Part shown: positions 43,129 through 52,099 of the stretch, piece after piece
How the letters are laid out: each line of letters begins with the position of its first letter
How positions within the stretch are numbered: the first letter of the stretch is position 1
Origin: Roseomonas marmotae
GTDB taxonomy: Bacteria; Pseudomonadota; Alphaproteobacteria; Acetobacterales; Acetobacteraceae
Assembly (NCBI RefSeq): GCF_017654485.1
Contig: NZ_CP061091.1
Coordinates: 1,687,501-1,751,500 of the forward strand
Direction of reading: 5' to 3'
DNA length: 64,000 bases
Made by a program: the position numbers and the translations under genes
Notes under the pieces: generated by a model
What the model saw: only the letters and a program-made list of their open reading frames with translations
Database searches by the model: none
Told to the model about the DNA's origin: nothing

Positions 43129-44562
43129 TCACCGCTTCCCCCCGGCGACGCGCGCGCGGGGCTGCAGCGCCGTCAGCTTCTCCGGCAGTTCCGCCGCCCA
43201 GTTGGTGATATTACCGGCACCCAGGCAGACCACGTAGTCGCCGGGCTTGGCGATGGCGCTGATCATCTCCGGCAGGCTGTCCGGCCCGGGCAGCGGCACC
43301 ACGCTGCGGTGGCCGTGGCTGCGCAGCCCGTCCACCAGCGCGTCGCGGTCGAAGCCCTCGATCTTCTGCTCGCCGGCCGCATAGACATCCGCCACGATCA
43401 CCGTGCCGGCGTCGTTCATGCACTGGCAGAAATCCTCGAAGAGCTGCTTCAGGCGGGAATAGCGGTGCGGCTGCACCACCGCGATCACGTCGCGCGCGCC
43501 GGCCTGCCGCGCCGCCTTCAGCACCGCCGCGATCTCCACGGGGTGGTGGCCGTAGTCGTCGACGATCTGGATGCCGTTGACCTCGCCCACGCGGGTGAAG
43601 CGGCGCTTCACGCCCTTGAAGCCGGCGAGCGCGGAGCGGATCGTCCCCTCGTCGATATCCATCTCGATGCCGACGGCGATGGCGGCCAGGGCGTTCTGCA
43701 CGTTGTGCTGGCCCAGCATGGGCAGGCGCATCGGCTTCAACTGGCGGGTGCGGCCGGTGGCGCGGTCATGCACCGTCACCTCGAAGGTCGCGCCCATCCG
43801 GTCGGTGATCAGGCGCTCGGCCCGCACATCGGCCTGCTGGCTGAAGCCATAGGTGATCAGCCGGCGGTCGATGCTGGGGATCATCGCCTGCACGTTCGGG
43901 TGGTCGGCGCAGAGCACGGCGAAGCCGTAGAAGGGGATGTTGCTGACGAACTGGGCATAGCCCTGCTTCATCGCCTCCTCGGTGCCCCAGTGGTCCAGGT
44001 GCTCCGGGTCCATGTTGGTGACGACGGCGGCGACGGCGGGCAGGCGCAGGAAGGAGCCGTCGCTCTCATCCGCCTCCACCACCATCCACTCGCCCTCGCC
44101 CAGGCGGGTATTGGTGCCATAGGCATTGATGATGCCGCCGTTGATCACGGTCGGGTCCAGCTTCGCCGCCTCCAGCACCGTGGCGACCAGCGAGGTGGTG
44201 GTGGTCTTGCCATGGGTGCCGCCGATGGCGATGCCCCATTTCAGACGCATCAGCTCCGCCAGCATCTCCGCGCGGCGCACCACGGGAATGAGGCGGGTGC
44301 GGGCGGCCACCACCTCGGGGTTGTCACGCTTCACGGCGGTGGAGGTGACGATGACCTGCGCTGCGCCGAGATTGGCGGCGTCATGGCCGATCATGACGTT
44401 GATGCCGGCCTCGCGCAGCCGGTCGATGTTGTAGCCCTCGGCGATGTCGCTGCCCTGGACGGTGTAGCCGAGGTTGTGCAGCACCTCGGCGATGCCGGAC
44501 ATGCCGATGCCGCCGATGCCGACGAAGTGGATGGGCCCGATATTCAGCGGCAGCGCACGCAT
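43129..44562 (-). CDS. murC: UDP-N-acetylmuramate--L-alanine ligase
   Basis: Adds L-Ala to UDP-MurNAc, the first Mur ligase step. It has 477 residues from the ATG at 44562. The N-terminal domain is [20 protein letters not shown]; the P-loop is [20 protein letters not shown]; later motifs are [32 protein letters not shown] ([14 protein letters not shown]) and [24 protein letters not shown] at 44568 is also possible since AGGA lies at the right distance from it. It starts directly after murG. Confidence 0.96.
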   Translation of the reverse strand: MRALPLNIGPIHFVGIGGIGMSGIAEVLHNLGYTVQGSDIAEGYNIDRLREAGINVMIGHDAANLGAAQVIVTSTAVKRDNPEVVAARTRLIPVVRRAEMLAELMRLKWGIAIGGTHGKTTTTSLVATVLEAAKLDPTVINGGIINAYGTNTRLGEGEWMVVEADESDGSFLRLPAVAAVVTNMDPEHLDHWGTEEAMKQGYAQFVSNIPFYGFAVLCADHPNVQAMIPSIDRRLITYGFSQQADVRAERLITDRMGATFEVTVHDRATGRTRQLKPMRLPMLGQHNVQNALAAIAVGIEMDIDEGTIRSALAGFKGVKRRFTRVGEVNGIQIVDDYGHHPVEIAAVLKAARQAGARDVIAVVQPHRYSRLKQLFEDFCQCMNDAGTVIVADVYAAGEQKIEGFDRDALVDGLRSHGHRSVVPLPGPDSLPEMISAIAKPGDYVVCLGAGNITNWAAELPEKLTALQPRARVAGGKR

Positions 44563-44568
44563 GACCAA

Positions 44569-45681
44569 TTATTCCTGAAAGCCGCGCGCCGTGGCGCGGG
44601 AGAGCACGAGATCGGCGAGGGTAGCGGCCGCCTGCGGCGCGGCGAGGCCGGCGGCGGCGGCGGCGGCACGGGCCAGCGCATCCGGCGTCTCCAGCAGATC
44701 CGTCAGGGCCGCGGCAAGGCTGGCGGGGGTGAAGTCGCGCTGCGGTACCACGCGGGCGGCACCCGCATCGGCCAGGGCGCGGGCATTGGCGGCCTGATGG
44801 TCGTCGATGGCGCCGGGCAGGGGCACCAGCAGGCTGGGGCGCCCGGCGCAGGCCAGTTCCGCCACCGTGGAGGCGCCGGCGCGCGCGATCACCAGATGCG
44901 CGGTGGAATAGAGCCCGGCCACGTCGCCGAAGAAGGGCGAAAGCTCGGCCGGGACATGCAGCTCGTCATAGGCGGCGCGGACGCGCGGCAGGTCTTCCAT
45001 GCGGCATTGCTGCACGATGGAAAGGCGCTGGCGCAGCGCGGGCGACAGCTCGGCCACCGCCGCGGGCACGATATCGGAGAAGACGCGGGCGCCCAGGCTG
45101 CCGCCCAGCACCAGCAGCCGCACCGAGCCCTGCGGCTGGATGAAGCCCTGGCCTGCCATTGCGGCGATGGCCGGGCGCACCGGATTGCCCACCGTCTCCC
45201 GCCGCGCGCCGTCCGGCATGCGCTGGGTCTGGGCGAAGGCCAGGGCCAGCAGGTCGGCGCTGCGGGAGAGCAGGCGGTTGGCGCGGCCGAGGACGGCATT
45301 CTGCTCGTGCAGGATGGTGGCCGGGCGGGTCTTGACGGAGATCATGCGCGCCGCGAGCAGCGGCGGCACCGAGGGATAGCCGCCGAAGCCCACCACCGCG
45401 CGCGGCTGCAGTCGCAGCAGCAGCCCGCGCGCCTGTAGGGTGCCGGCCAGCAGCGCCATCGCGCCCCTGGCGGCGCGCGTCACGCCGCGCCCGGCCAGCC
45501 CCGCGCCCTGCAGCACGAAACGCTCGACATCCGCGAAGACGGCGCTGCGGTAGTCGGCGCTGCGGGCATCGGTCATCAGCGCGACACGGTGGCCACGGCG
45601 CAGCAATTCCGCCGCCAGCGCCTCGGCGGGGAAGAAATGTCCGCCGGTGCCCCCGGCGGCGATGACGATCGGGCGGTTCAT
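44569..45681 (-). CDS. murG: UDP-N-acetylglucosamine--undecaprenyl-pyrophosphoryl-MurNAc-pentapeptide transferase
   Basis: A GT-B-fold transferase that turns lipid I into lipid II at the inner face of the membrane. It has 370 residues starting MNRPIVIAAGGTGGHFFPAE, with the G-loop GTGGH. Other family signs are VVGFGGYPSVPPLLAA, LHEQNAVLGRANRLLSR, LLVLGGSLGARVFSDIVPAA and AHLVIARAGASTVAELACAG. The ATG at 45681 overlaps the ftsW stop by four bases; the frame upstream is open but has no similarity to MurG. Confidence 0.95.
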   Translation of the reverse strand: MNRPIVIAAGGTGGHFFPAEALAAELLRRGHRVALMTDARSADYRSAVFADVERFVLQGAGLAGRGVTRAARGAMALLAGTLQARGLLLRLQPRAVVGFGGYPSVPPLLAARMISVKTRPATILHEQNAVLGRANRLLSRSADLLALAFAQTQRMPDGARRETVGNPVRPAIAAMAGQGFIQPQGSVRLLVLGGSLGARVFSDIVPAAVAELSPALRQRLSIVQQCRMEDLPRVRAAYDELHVPAELSPFFGDVAGLYSTAHLVIARAGASTVAELACAGRPSLLVPLPGAIDDHQAANARALADAGAARVVPQRDFTPASLAAALTDLLETPDALARAAAAAAGLAAPQAAATLADLVLSRATARGFQE

Positions 45682-46808
45682 TCCTCGTCCTGCGCGGCGC
45701 GGGAGATTCGCCGGCGCGTCAGCGCCAGCAGCATGCCCATGCCCACCGCCACGGCGATGACCGAGGAGCCGCCATAGGAGACGAAGGGCAGCGTCATGCC
45801 CTTCGTCGGGATCAGGTGCAGGGTGGAGGCCATGTTGACGAAGGCCTGCAGCCCGAACTGCGTCAGCAGCCCGGTGGCGCCGAGGATGATGAACATGTCG
45901 CGCTCGCCCAGAAGCCGCAGCAGCCCGCGCAGCACGATGAAGCCGAAGAGGGCCAGGATCAGCAGGCAGATCATCATGCCGAATTCCTCGCCCGCCACGG
46001 CATAGACGAAGTCGGCATGGGCATCCGGCAGCATGGCCTTCAGCCGGCCCTCGCCGGGCCCGACGCCCAGGAAGCCGCCATGGCCGAAGGCCTCCATGGC
46101 CACCGTGACCTGGTAGGTGTCGCCCGAGGCGGGGTCGAGGAAGCGGTCCAGGCGGTCGCGGAAGTGGGGCATGGTGAAATAGGCGCCGACCGCGCCCAGC
46201 ACGCCGGCCAGGGCGCAGCCCGCCACCAGAACGATATTGATGCCGACGACGAAAAGCTGGGCGCAGAACACCGCGGCCACCACCATCAGCATGCCCATGT
46301 CCGGCTGCTTCGCCAGCGTGCCGATGATCAGGAAGAAGAGCAGGCCCGCCGCGGCATAGGCGCGCCAGCCATAGGTCTTGCCCTCGGCCAGCAGCCAGGC
46401 GGCGACGACGGCGAAGCAGGGCTTCATGAATTCGGAGGGCTGAATGGTCAGGCCCGGCAGATGCAGCCAGCGCCGCGCGCCCTTGATCTCCACGCCGACG
46501 GAAAGGGTGGCCATGGTCATCAGCAGCGCGCCGATACAGCCGAGCAGTGCCAGGCGCCGCACCAGCTTCACCGGCAGCACCGAAACCGAAACCATGACCA
46601 TGGCCGCGGCGCCCAGGAAGAAGACCTGCTTCAGGATGAACATGTCGCGCGAGGAAGCGCCGATGCGCTCCGCCACGCCCGGAGATGCCGCCAGCAGCAT
46701 GACATAGCCGAAGCCCACCAGCGACAGCAGCGCCGCCAGGGTCCAGCGGTCCACCGTCCACCACCAGCGGCCGAGAACGGAAGTGTCTGCGCGGGAGAAG
46801 GCCATCAC
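45678..46808 (-). CDS. ftsW: peptidoglycan glycosyltransferase FtsW
   Basis: A SEDS-family septal glycan polymerase working with FtsI. It has 376 residues and about ten transmembrane helices. Family sequences include GARRWLHLPGLTIQPSEFMK (the conserved QPSE region), KQPDMGMLMVVAAVFCAQLF, GPGEGRLKAMLPDAHADFVY with the catalytic-type Asp, and GMTLPFVSYGGSSVIAVAVG near the C-terminus. It overlaps murD and murG by four bases each. Confidence 0.95.
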   Translation of the reverse strand: MMAFSRADTSVLGRWWWTVDRWTLAALLSLVGFGYVMLLAASPGVAERIGASSRDMFILKQVFFLGAAAMVMVSVSVLPVKLVRRLALLGCIGALLMTMATLSVGVEIKGARRWLHLPGLTIQPSEFMKPCFAVVAAWLLAEGKTYGWRAYAAAGLLFFLIIGTLAKQPDMGMLMVVAAVFCAQLFVVGINIVLVAGCALAGVLGAVGAYFTMPHFRDRLDRFLDPASGDTYQVTVAMEAFGHGGFLGVGPGEGRLKAMLPDAHADFVYAVAGEEFGMMICLLILALFGFIVLRGLLRLLGERDMFIILGATGLLTQFGLQAFVNMASTLHLIPTKGMTLPFVSYGGSSVIAVAVGMGMLLALTRRRISRAAQDEE

Positions 46809-48178
46809 ACAGTTTCCATCATGCTGGCGACCTGCGCGCGGAAGGCATCGCCCCGTGCGTCGAAACCGCTGAACTGGTCGAAGCTGGCGCAGGCCGGGGA
46901 GAGCAGCACCACATCCGTGCCGCTGCGGCGCGCGGAGGCCAGGGCGGCGGGTACCGCGGCCTCCAGCGTGCCGGCGACCTCATGCGAAACGCCATGGGCG
47001 GAGAGGGTGGCGGCGAAATCCTCCGCCGCCTCGCCGATCAGCACGGCATGGGCGATGCGCGGGAACAGCGGCGCCAGCGGCGCGATGCCGCCCGCCTTGG
47101 GCACGCCGCCCGCGATCAGCACCACGCGGTCGTAGCTGGCCAGCGCGCGTTCCGTACTGTCGGCATTGGTTGCCTTGCTGTCATTGACGAAGGCGATACC
47201 GCTGATCGTGCCCACCGCTTCCTGCCGGTGCGGCAGGCCGGGGAAACCACCGATGCCGGCGGCGATGTCTTCCCGCGTCAGGCCGAAATGCAGCGCCACG
47301 GCGGCGGCGGCGGCGGCGTTCTGCGCGTTATGGCTGCCGGGCAGGGCGCGGGCGATGCCGAGATCGGCGATCGGCCCGTCATCGTCGCGCAGGATGCGGC
47401 CTTCGGCCCAGACGCCGCCGGGCTGGCGGGTGGTGCCGGAGATTCGCGTGGCCTTGCCGGCGCGGCCAGCGGTGAAATGGGCGCCCCATTCGTCATCCAT
47501 GCCGACCACGGCGAGGCTCGTGCGGTCCTGCCGGTCGAAGACATGCATCTTGGCGGCGGCATAGCCATCCATGCCGCCATGCCGGTCCAGATGATCCGGC
47601 GAAAGGTTCAGCTGCACTGCGATGTCGAAACGCAGGCTTTGCATCCGTTCCAGCATATAGCTGGACATTTCCAGGACATAGATGCCGCTGTCGCCCAGCA
47701 GCGGCAGGCCCAGCGCGGCGGGGCCGAGGTTACCGCCCACCGCCACTTCGTGCCCGGCGCGGGCCAGCAGGTGGTGGATCAGCGCCGTGGTGGTGGACTT
47801 GCCGTTGGTGCCGGTGATGCCGACGAAGCGCGCCGCGCTGCCGCTGGCCCGCACGGCGCGGAAGAGCAGCTCTGCATCGCAGATCACCGGCACGCCGGTC
47901 CTGGCCGCCGCCGCCGCCGCCGGATGCGCGCGCGGCAGCAGATGCGGGATGCCGGGGGAGAGCAGCAGGGCGTCGAAGTCGAAGCGCGCCACTTTGGACG
48001 GATCGCCCACCGGCAGGCCGGCGGCGCGGGCGGCCTCACGCGCCGCCTCGCCATCGTCCCAGCACAGGATCTCCGCGCCCCATTCCACCAGCCGGCGCGC
48101 GGACGGCAGCCCGGCGCGGCCGAGGCCCACCACGGCGAAACGCTGTCCGGCGAAGGGAAGGAAGGGGGCGGTGCTCAT
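46805..48178 (-). CDS. murD: UDP-N-acetylmuramoylalanine--D-glutamate ligase
   Basis: Adds D-Glu in the cytosolic assembly of the muropeptide. It has 457 residues: N-terminal binding domain (QRFAVVGLGRAGLPSARRL), P-loop VGITGTNGKSTTTALIHHLL, carboxylated-Lys/His region LNLSPDHLDRHGGMDGYAAA, and the C-terminal FVNDSKATNADSTERALASY and VLLSPACASFDQFSGFDARG motif typical of MurD. It overlaps mraY by one base and ftsW by four. Confidence 0.96.
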   Translation of the reverse strand: MSTAPFLPFAGQRFAVVGLGRAGLPSARRLVEWGAEILCWDDGEAAREAARAAGLPVGDPSKVARFDFDALLLSPGIPHLLPRAHPAAAAAARTGVPVICDAELLFRAVRASGSAARFVGITGTNGKSTTTALIHHLLARAGHEVAVGGNLGPAALGLPLLGDSGIYVLEMSSYMLERMQSLRFDIAVQLNLSPDHLDRHGGMDGYAAAKMHVFDRQDRTSLAVVGMDDEWGAHFTAGRAGKATRISGTTRQPGGVWAEGRILRDDDGPIADLGIARALPGSHNAQNAAAAAAVALHFGLTREDIAAGIGGFPGLPHRQEAVGTISGIAFVNDSKATNADSTERALASYDRVVLIAGGVPKAGGIAPLAPLFPRIAHAVLIGEAAEDFAATLSAHGVSHEVAGTLEAAVPAALASARRSGTDVVLLSPACASFDQFSGFDARGDAFRAQVASMMETV

Positions 48179-49266
48179 CAGCGGATCTTCAGCGTGGAGA
48201 GGCCGACGAGCGCCAGGACCATCGCGATGATCCAGAAGCGGATGACGATGGTGGGCTCGGCCCAGCCCTTCTTCTCGAAATGGTGGTGCAGCGGCGCCAT
48301 CAGGAAGACGCGGCGGCCGGTGCGCTTGTACCAGAAGACCTGGATGATGACGGAGACCGTCTCCACCACGAAAAGACCGCCGACGATGGCCAGCACGATC
48401 TCATGCTTGGTGGCGACTGCCACGGCACCCAGCGCGCCACCCAGAGCGAGCGAGCCGGTATCGCCCATGAAGACGGCGGCCGGCGGGGCGTTGAACCACA
48501 GGAAGCCAAGGCCCGCGCCGATCAGCGCGGAGAGGAAGACCGCCAGCTCCGCCGTGCCGGGCACGCCGTTGAGCTGCAGGTAGTCGGCGAAGACGCGGTT
48601 GCCGACGAGATAGGCGATCAGCCCGAAGACGGCGGCGGCCAGCAGCACCGGCACGGTGGCCAGCCCATCCAGCCCGTCCGTCAGGTTCACGGCATTGGAG
48701 GCGCCCATCATCACCAGCATCGCCACCACCGGGAAGAACAGGCTGAAGTTCAGCATCGCGTCCTTCAGGAAGGGGAAGCTGAGCTTGAAGGCCAGATGGC
48801 CCGGCAGCATGGAGGTGATCCAGACCGCCGCGACCAGCCCGATGCCTGCCTGCACCACCAGCTTCATGGTGCCGGAGACGCCCTTGGTGTTGCGCTTCGT
48901 GACCTTCAGCCAGTCGTCCCAGAAGCCCAGCGCGCCATAGCCCAGCGTCACCAGCAGCACGGCCCAGACGAAGCCGTTGCGCAGGTCGGCCCAGAGCAGC
49001 GTGGCCGGCACCAGCCCGGCCAGCATCAGCACGCCGCCCATGGTGGGCGTGCCCTTCTTGGTCAGCAGGTGGCCTTCCGGGCCGTCGGCGCGGATGGGCT
49101 GGCCGCCGTTCTGGAAGCTGCGCAGCCAGCCGATGATGGCATTGCCGAAGAACAGGCTGATGAACAGCGCCGTCATGCAGGCCGCGCCGGACCGGAAGGT
49201 GACGTAGCGGAACAGGTTGAAGAGGATGAAGCCCTCGGAGAACGGCGAGAGCAGAGTATAGATCAC
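48178..49266 (-). CDS. mraY: phospho-N-acetylmuramoyl-pentapeptide transferase
   Basis: A polytopic membrane enzyme that makes lipid I from UDP-MurNAc-pentapeptide and undecaprenyl phosphate. It has 362 residues and about ten helices. The signature [14 protein letters not shown], the cytoplasmic [20 protein letters not shown], the aspartate-rich [20 protein letters not shown] and the His-rich [15 protein letters not shown] are all present. It overlaps murF by four bases and murD by one. Confidence 0.97.
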   Translation of the reverse strand: MIYTLLSPFSEGFILFNLFRYVTFRSGAACMTALFISLFFGNAIIGWLRSFQNGGQPIRADGPEGHLLTKKGTPTMGGVLMLAGLVPATLLWADLRNGFVWAVLLVTLGYGALGFWDDWLKVTKRNTKGVSGTMKLVVQAGIGLVAAVWITSMLPGHLAFKLSFPFLKDAMLNFSLFFPVVAMLVMMGASNAVNLTDGLDGLATVPVLLAAAVFGLIAYLVGNRVFADYLQLNGVPGTAELAVFLSALIGAGLGFLWFNAPPAAVFMGDTGSLALGGALGAVAVATKHEIVLAIVGGLFVVETVSVIIQVFWYKRTGRRVFLMAPLHHHFEKKGWAEPTIVIRFWIIAMVLALVGLSTLKIR

Positions 49267-50633
49267 AGATGCGCCCCTTCGGACTTCAGGGCGCCGACCA
49301 CCGCCGCCATGCGGGTGCCGAGCGAGCCTTTAACCAACACAACATCGCCCGGACGCACGGCCGCCCGCACCAGCGGGGCGAGTTCCTCGCTGGTGGGGGC
49401 ATGGCCGCCGCGGAGGGCATTTGGCAGGTGGTCGTATAGACCACGCATCAGGGGGCCGCAGCAAAAGACGAGGTCGGCATTGGCCACCACATCGGGCAGC
49501 AGACCTTCGTGCAGCGCAGGGCCGAAATCGCCAAGCTCCCGCATGTCGCCCAGCACGGCGATGCGCCGGGCGGCCTCCTGCGTGCCCAGCACCGCCAGGG
49601 CCGCGCGCATGGCGGGGGGCTGGCCGTTATAGCTTTCATCCAGCAGCAGCGCCTCGCCGCCCGGCAGGGGCAGGGCGACGCGGGCGCCGCGGCCGGCGCC
49701 AGGGCGGAAGCTGCCCAGGGCCTCGGCGAAGCGAGCGGGATCCGCGCCCAGGGCCGCGCCGGCGGCGAGCGCCGCCAGGGCATTGACCACTAGGTGCCGC
49801 CCCGGCGCGCCGATGGAGAGCGTCAGCCGTTGCCCATGCAGCATGATATCGGCGGTGGAGGAAAGGGGGCCGCAATCGGCGGAGATCAGCCGGGCCTCGG
49901 CCGAGGCGTCCTCGCCGAAGCCGGTGACGCTGGCGCCTGCGGCACGGGCGCGTCCGGCCAGCATGGGGAAGAAGTCGCTGTCGCGCGGCAGCACGGCGAC
50001 GCCGCCGGCGGAAAGCCCATCCAGGATATCCGCCTTCTCCGCCGCGATCTCCTCCAGCGAGCCGAGATGGCCGATATGGGCGGCACCGATCTGGGTGATG
50101 ACCACCACATGCGGCCGCGCCAGCCGGGCCAGGGGCGCGATCTCGCCCCGGTGGTTCATGCCGATCTCCAGCACGCCATAGGCGCTCTCGCGCGGCATGC
50201 GGGCGAGCGTCAGCGGCAGGCCCCAGTGGTTGTTGTAGCTGGCCACGGCGGCATGGGTGGCGCCGAAGGCCGCAAGCCCGTGCCGCAGCATGTCCTTGGT
50301 GGTGGTCTTGCCGACGCTGCCGGTGATGGCGGCGATGCGCGCGGTACTCCGCGCCCGCCCGGCGGCACCCAGCGCGGCGAGGCCGGCGAGCGTGTCGCCC
50401 ACCCGCAGCAGCGGCCCGCCCTCCACGTCGCGGTCCACCATGGCGGCGGCGGCGCCATTGGCGAAGGCGGCGGGGACGAAGTCATGCCCGTCCCGCGCAT
50501 CGCGCAGCGCAACGAAAAGGTCGCCCGGCTGCACAGCGCGGCTGTCGATGGCCACGCCGCTCACGGCGGGCTCACCCTCCAGCGTGCCGCCGGTGGCGGT
50601 GCGCAGCTCGGCGGCGGTCCAGAGCGCGCTCAC
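49263..50633 (-). CDS. murF: UDP-N-acetylmuramoyl-tripeptide--D-alanyl-D-alanine ligase
   Basis: Adds the D-Ala-D-Ala dipeptide made by Ddl. It has 456 residues. The N-terminal domain includes [20 protein letters not shown]; the P-loop is [20 protein letters not shown]; the active site contains [39 protein letters not shown] and later [18 protein letters not shown]. The end [18 protein letters not shown] is typical. It overlaps murE and mraY by four bases. Confidence 0.96.
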   Translation of the reverse strand: MSALWTAAELRTATGGTLEGEPAVSGVAIDSRAVQPGDLFVALRDARDGHDFVPAAFANGAAAAMVDRDVEGGPLLRVGDTLAGLAALGAAGRARSTARIAAITGSVGKTTTKDMLRHGLAAFGATHAAVASYNNHWGLPLTLARMPRESAYGVLEIGMNHRGEIAPLARLARPHVVVITQIGAAHIGHLGSLEEIAAEKADILDGLSAGGVAVLPRDSDFFPMLAGRARAAGASVTGFGEDASAEARLISADCGPLSSTADIMLHGQRLTLSIGAPGRHLVVNALAALAAGAALGADPARFAEALGSFRPGAGRGARVALPLPGGEALLLDESYNGQPPAMRAALAVLGTQEAARRIAVLGDMRELGDFGPALHEGLLPDVVANADLVFCCGPLMRGLYDHLPNALRGGHAPTSEELAPLVRAAVRPGDVVLVKGSLGTRMAAVVGALKSEGAHL

Positions 50634-52099
50634 GCCGCCTGACCCAGGATCCGGCGCACCATCTCCACATCGTCGAAGGGCAGGGTGGTGGTGCCGATGG
50701 TCTGGCCGCTCTCATGGCCCTTGCCGGCCACGGCCAGAACATCGCCCGGCGCCAGTCCCTCGATGGCATGGGCGATGGCGGCGGCGCGGTCGCCGACCTC
50801 CTCGCCATGGTTCATGCCCGCGCGGACGGCGGCGCGGATGGCGGCGGGGTCCTCGGTGCGCGGGTTGTCATCGGTCACGATGGCGCGGTCGGCGAGGCGG
50901 GAAGCCACCTCGCCCATCAGCGGCCGCTTGCCCGGGTCACGGTCGCCGCCGGCGCCGAAGACCACATGCAGCCGGCCAGCGGCATGCGGGCGCAGCGCCT
51001 TGAGCAGCCGCTCCAGCGCATCCGGGGTATGGGCGTAGTCGACATAGACGGCCGCGCCATTGGGCAGGCGCGCGGCCAGTTCCATCCGTCCGCGCACGCC
51101 GGTCAGCCGCGGCAGCAGCGCCAGCACCTGGTCGGCCGGCAGGCCGGTGGCCATCGCCAGGGCGGCGGCCATCATCACGTTATCGGCCTGGAAGCGGCCG
51201 GGCAGCGGCAGGGCGATCCCGGCCCGGTGGCCGAAGGCGTCCAGTTCCAGAAACTGCCCTTCGGGCCGGGCTTCCTGGCGCAGCAGGCGGATGGCCCCGC
51301 CATCCTCACCCACCGTATGCAGGCGCAGGCCCCGTCGCGCGGCGATCTCCCGCAGGCCCGCCAGCACACCCTCCTCCAGCTCGCTGCTGGCGACGGCGGT
51401 GGTGCCGGGCTCCAGCAGCGTGTCGAAGAGGCGCAGCTTGGCGGCGGCGTAGCCCGCCATGTCGCCGTGATAGTCCAGATGGTCCCGCGTGAGGTTGCTG
51501 AAGCCGGCGGCGGCGATCCGCAGCCCGTCCAGCCGCCGCTGCTCCAGGCCGTGGGAGGAGGCCTCCAGCGCCGTATGCGTCACACCCCCCCGCGCGAGCT
51601 GCGCCATGGTCTCGTGCAGCTTCACCGGGTCGGGGGTGGTGAGGGAGGGTGTCTCGGGGAAGTCCGGCGCCTTCAGGCCCAGCGTGCCGAGGGAGGCGGC
51701 GCGCTTGCCGGCCAGCTCCCAGATCTGCCGCAGGAAATCGACCGTGCTGGTCTTGCCGTTGGTGCCGGTGACGGTGACCACGATGCCGGGCTGGGTGCCG
51801 TAGAAGCCGGCGGCCAGCTGCGCCAGGGCGCGGCGGGCATCGGTGGAGGTCAGCATCGGGCGCGGCGGCACGCCGGCGGGCCAGTCCGTGCCCTCGGGTG
51901 CCAGCACGGCGCCCGCGCCGCGCGCCACGGCATCGGCGATGAAGGCGCGGCCGTCAGACCGCACGCCCGGCAGGGCGGCGAAGAGGTAGCCGGGCTGCAC
52001 CGCCCGGCTATCGGCGGTCAGCCCGAGGATATCGGGCAGGGCACCGGCGGCCGGCTGGCGGAGGGAAGGCGCATGGCTCATGAGATCATCGAGGCGCAA
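50630..52099 (-). CDS. murE: UDP-N-acetylmuramoyl-L-alanyl-D-glutamate--2,6-diaminopimelate ligase
   Basis: Adds the third amino acid to the stem peptide. The DNPR motif (TDDNPRTEDPAAIRAAV) predicts meso-diaminopimelate rather than lysine. It has 489 residues with the P-loop VTVTGTNGKTSTVDFLRQIW, TALEASSHGLEQRRLDGLRI, NLTRDHLDYHGDMAGYAAAK and VYVDYAHTPDALERLLKALR. The start is uncertain: a TTG at 52099 keeps the family-like LRLDDL opening and overlaps ftsI by 14 bases; an ATG at 52081 is the alternative. Confidence 0.95.
   Translation of the reverse strand: MRLDDLMSHAPSLRQPAAGALPDILGLTADSRAVQPGYLFAALPGVRSDGRAFIADAVARGAGAVLAPEGTDWPAGVPPRPMLTSTDARRALAQLAAGFYGTQPGIVVTVTGTNGKTSTVDFLRQIWELAGKRAASLGTLGLKAPDFPETPSLTTPDPVKLHETMAQLARGGVTHTALEASSHGLEQRRLDGLRIAAAGFSNLTRDHLDYHGDMAGYAAAKLRLFDTLLEPGTTAVASSELEEGVLAGLREIAARRGLRLHTVGEDGGAIRLLRQEARPEGQFLELDAFGHRAGIALPLPGRFQADNVMMAAALAMATGLPADQVLALLPRLTGVRGRMELAARLPNGAAVYVDYAHTPDALERLLKALRPHAAGRLHVVFGAGGDRDPGKRPLMGEVASRLADRAIVTDDNPRTEDPAAIRAAVRAGMNHGEEVGDRAAAIAHAIEGLAPGDVLAVAGKGHESGQTIGTTTLPFDDVEMVRRILGQAA

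Noticed and set aside
45682..46764. Open frame continuing upstream of murG through ftsW
   Set aside because: It is the ftsW sequence read in another frame; MurG begins at 45681.
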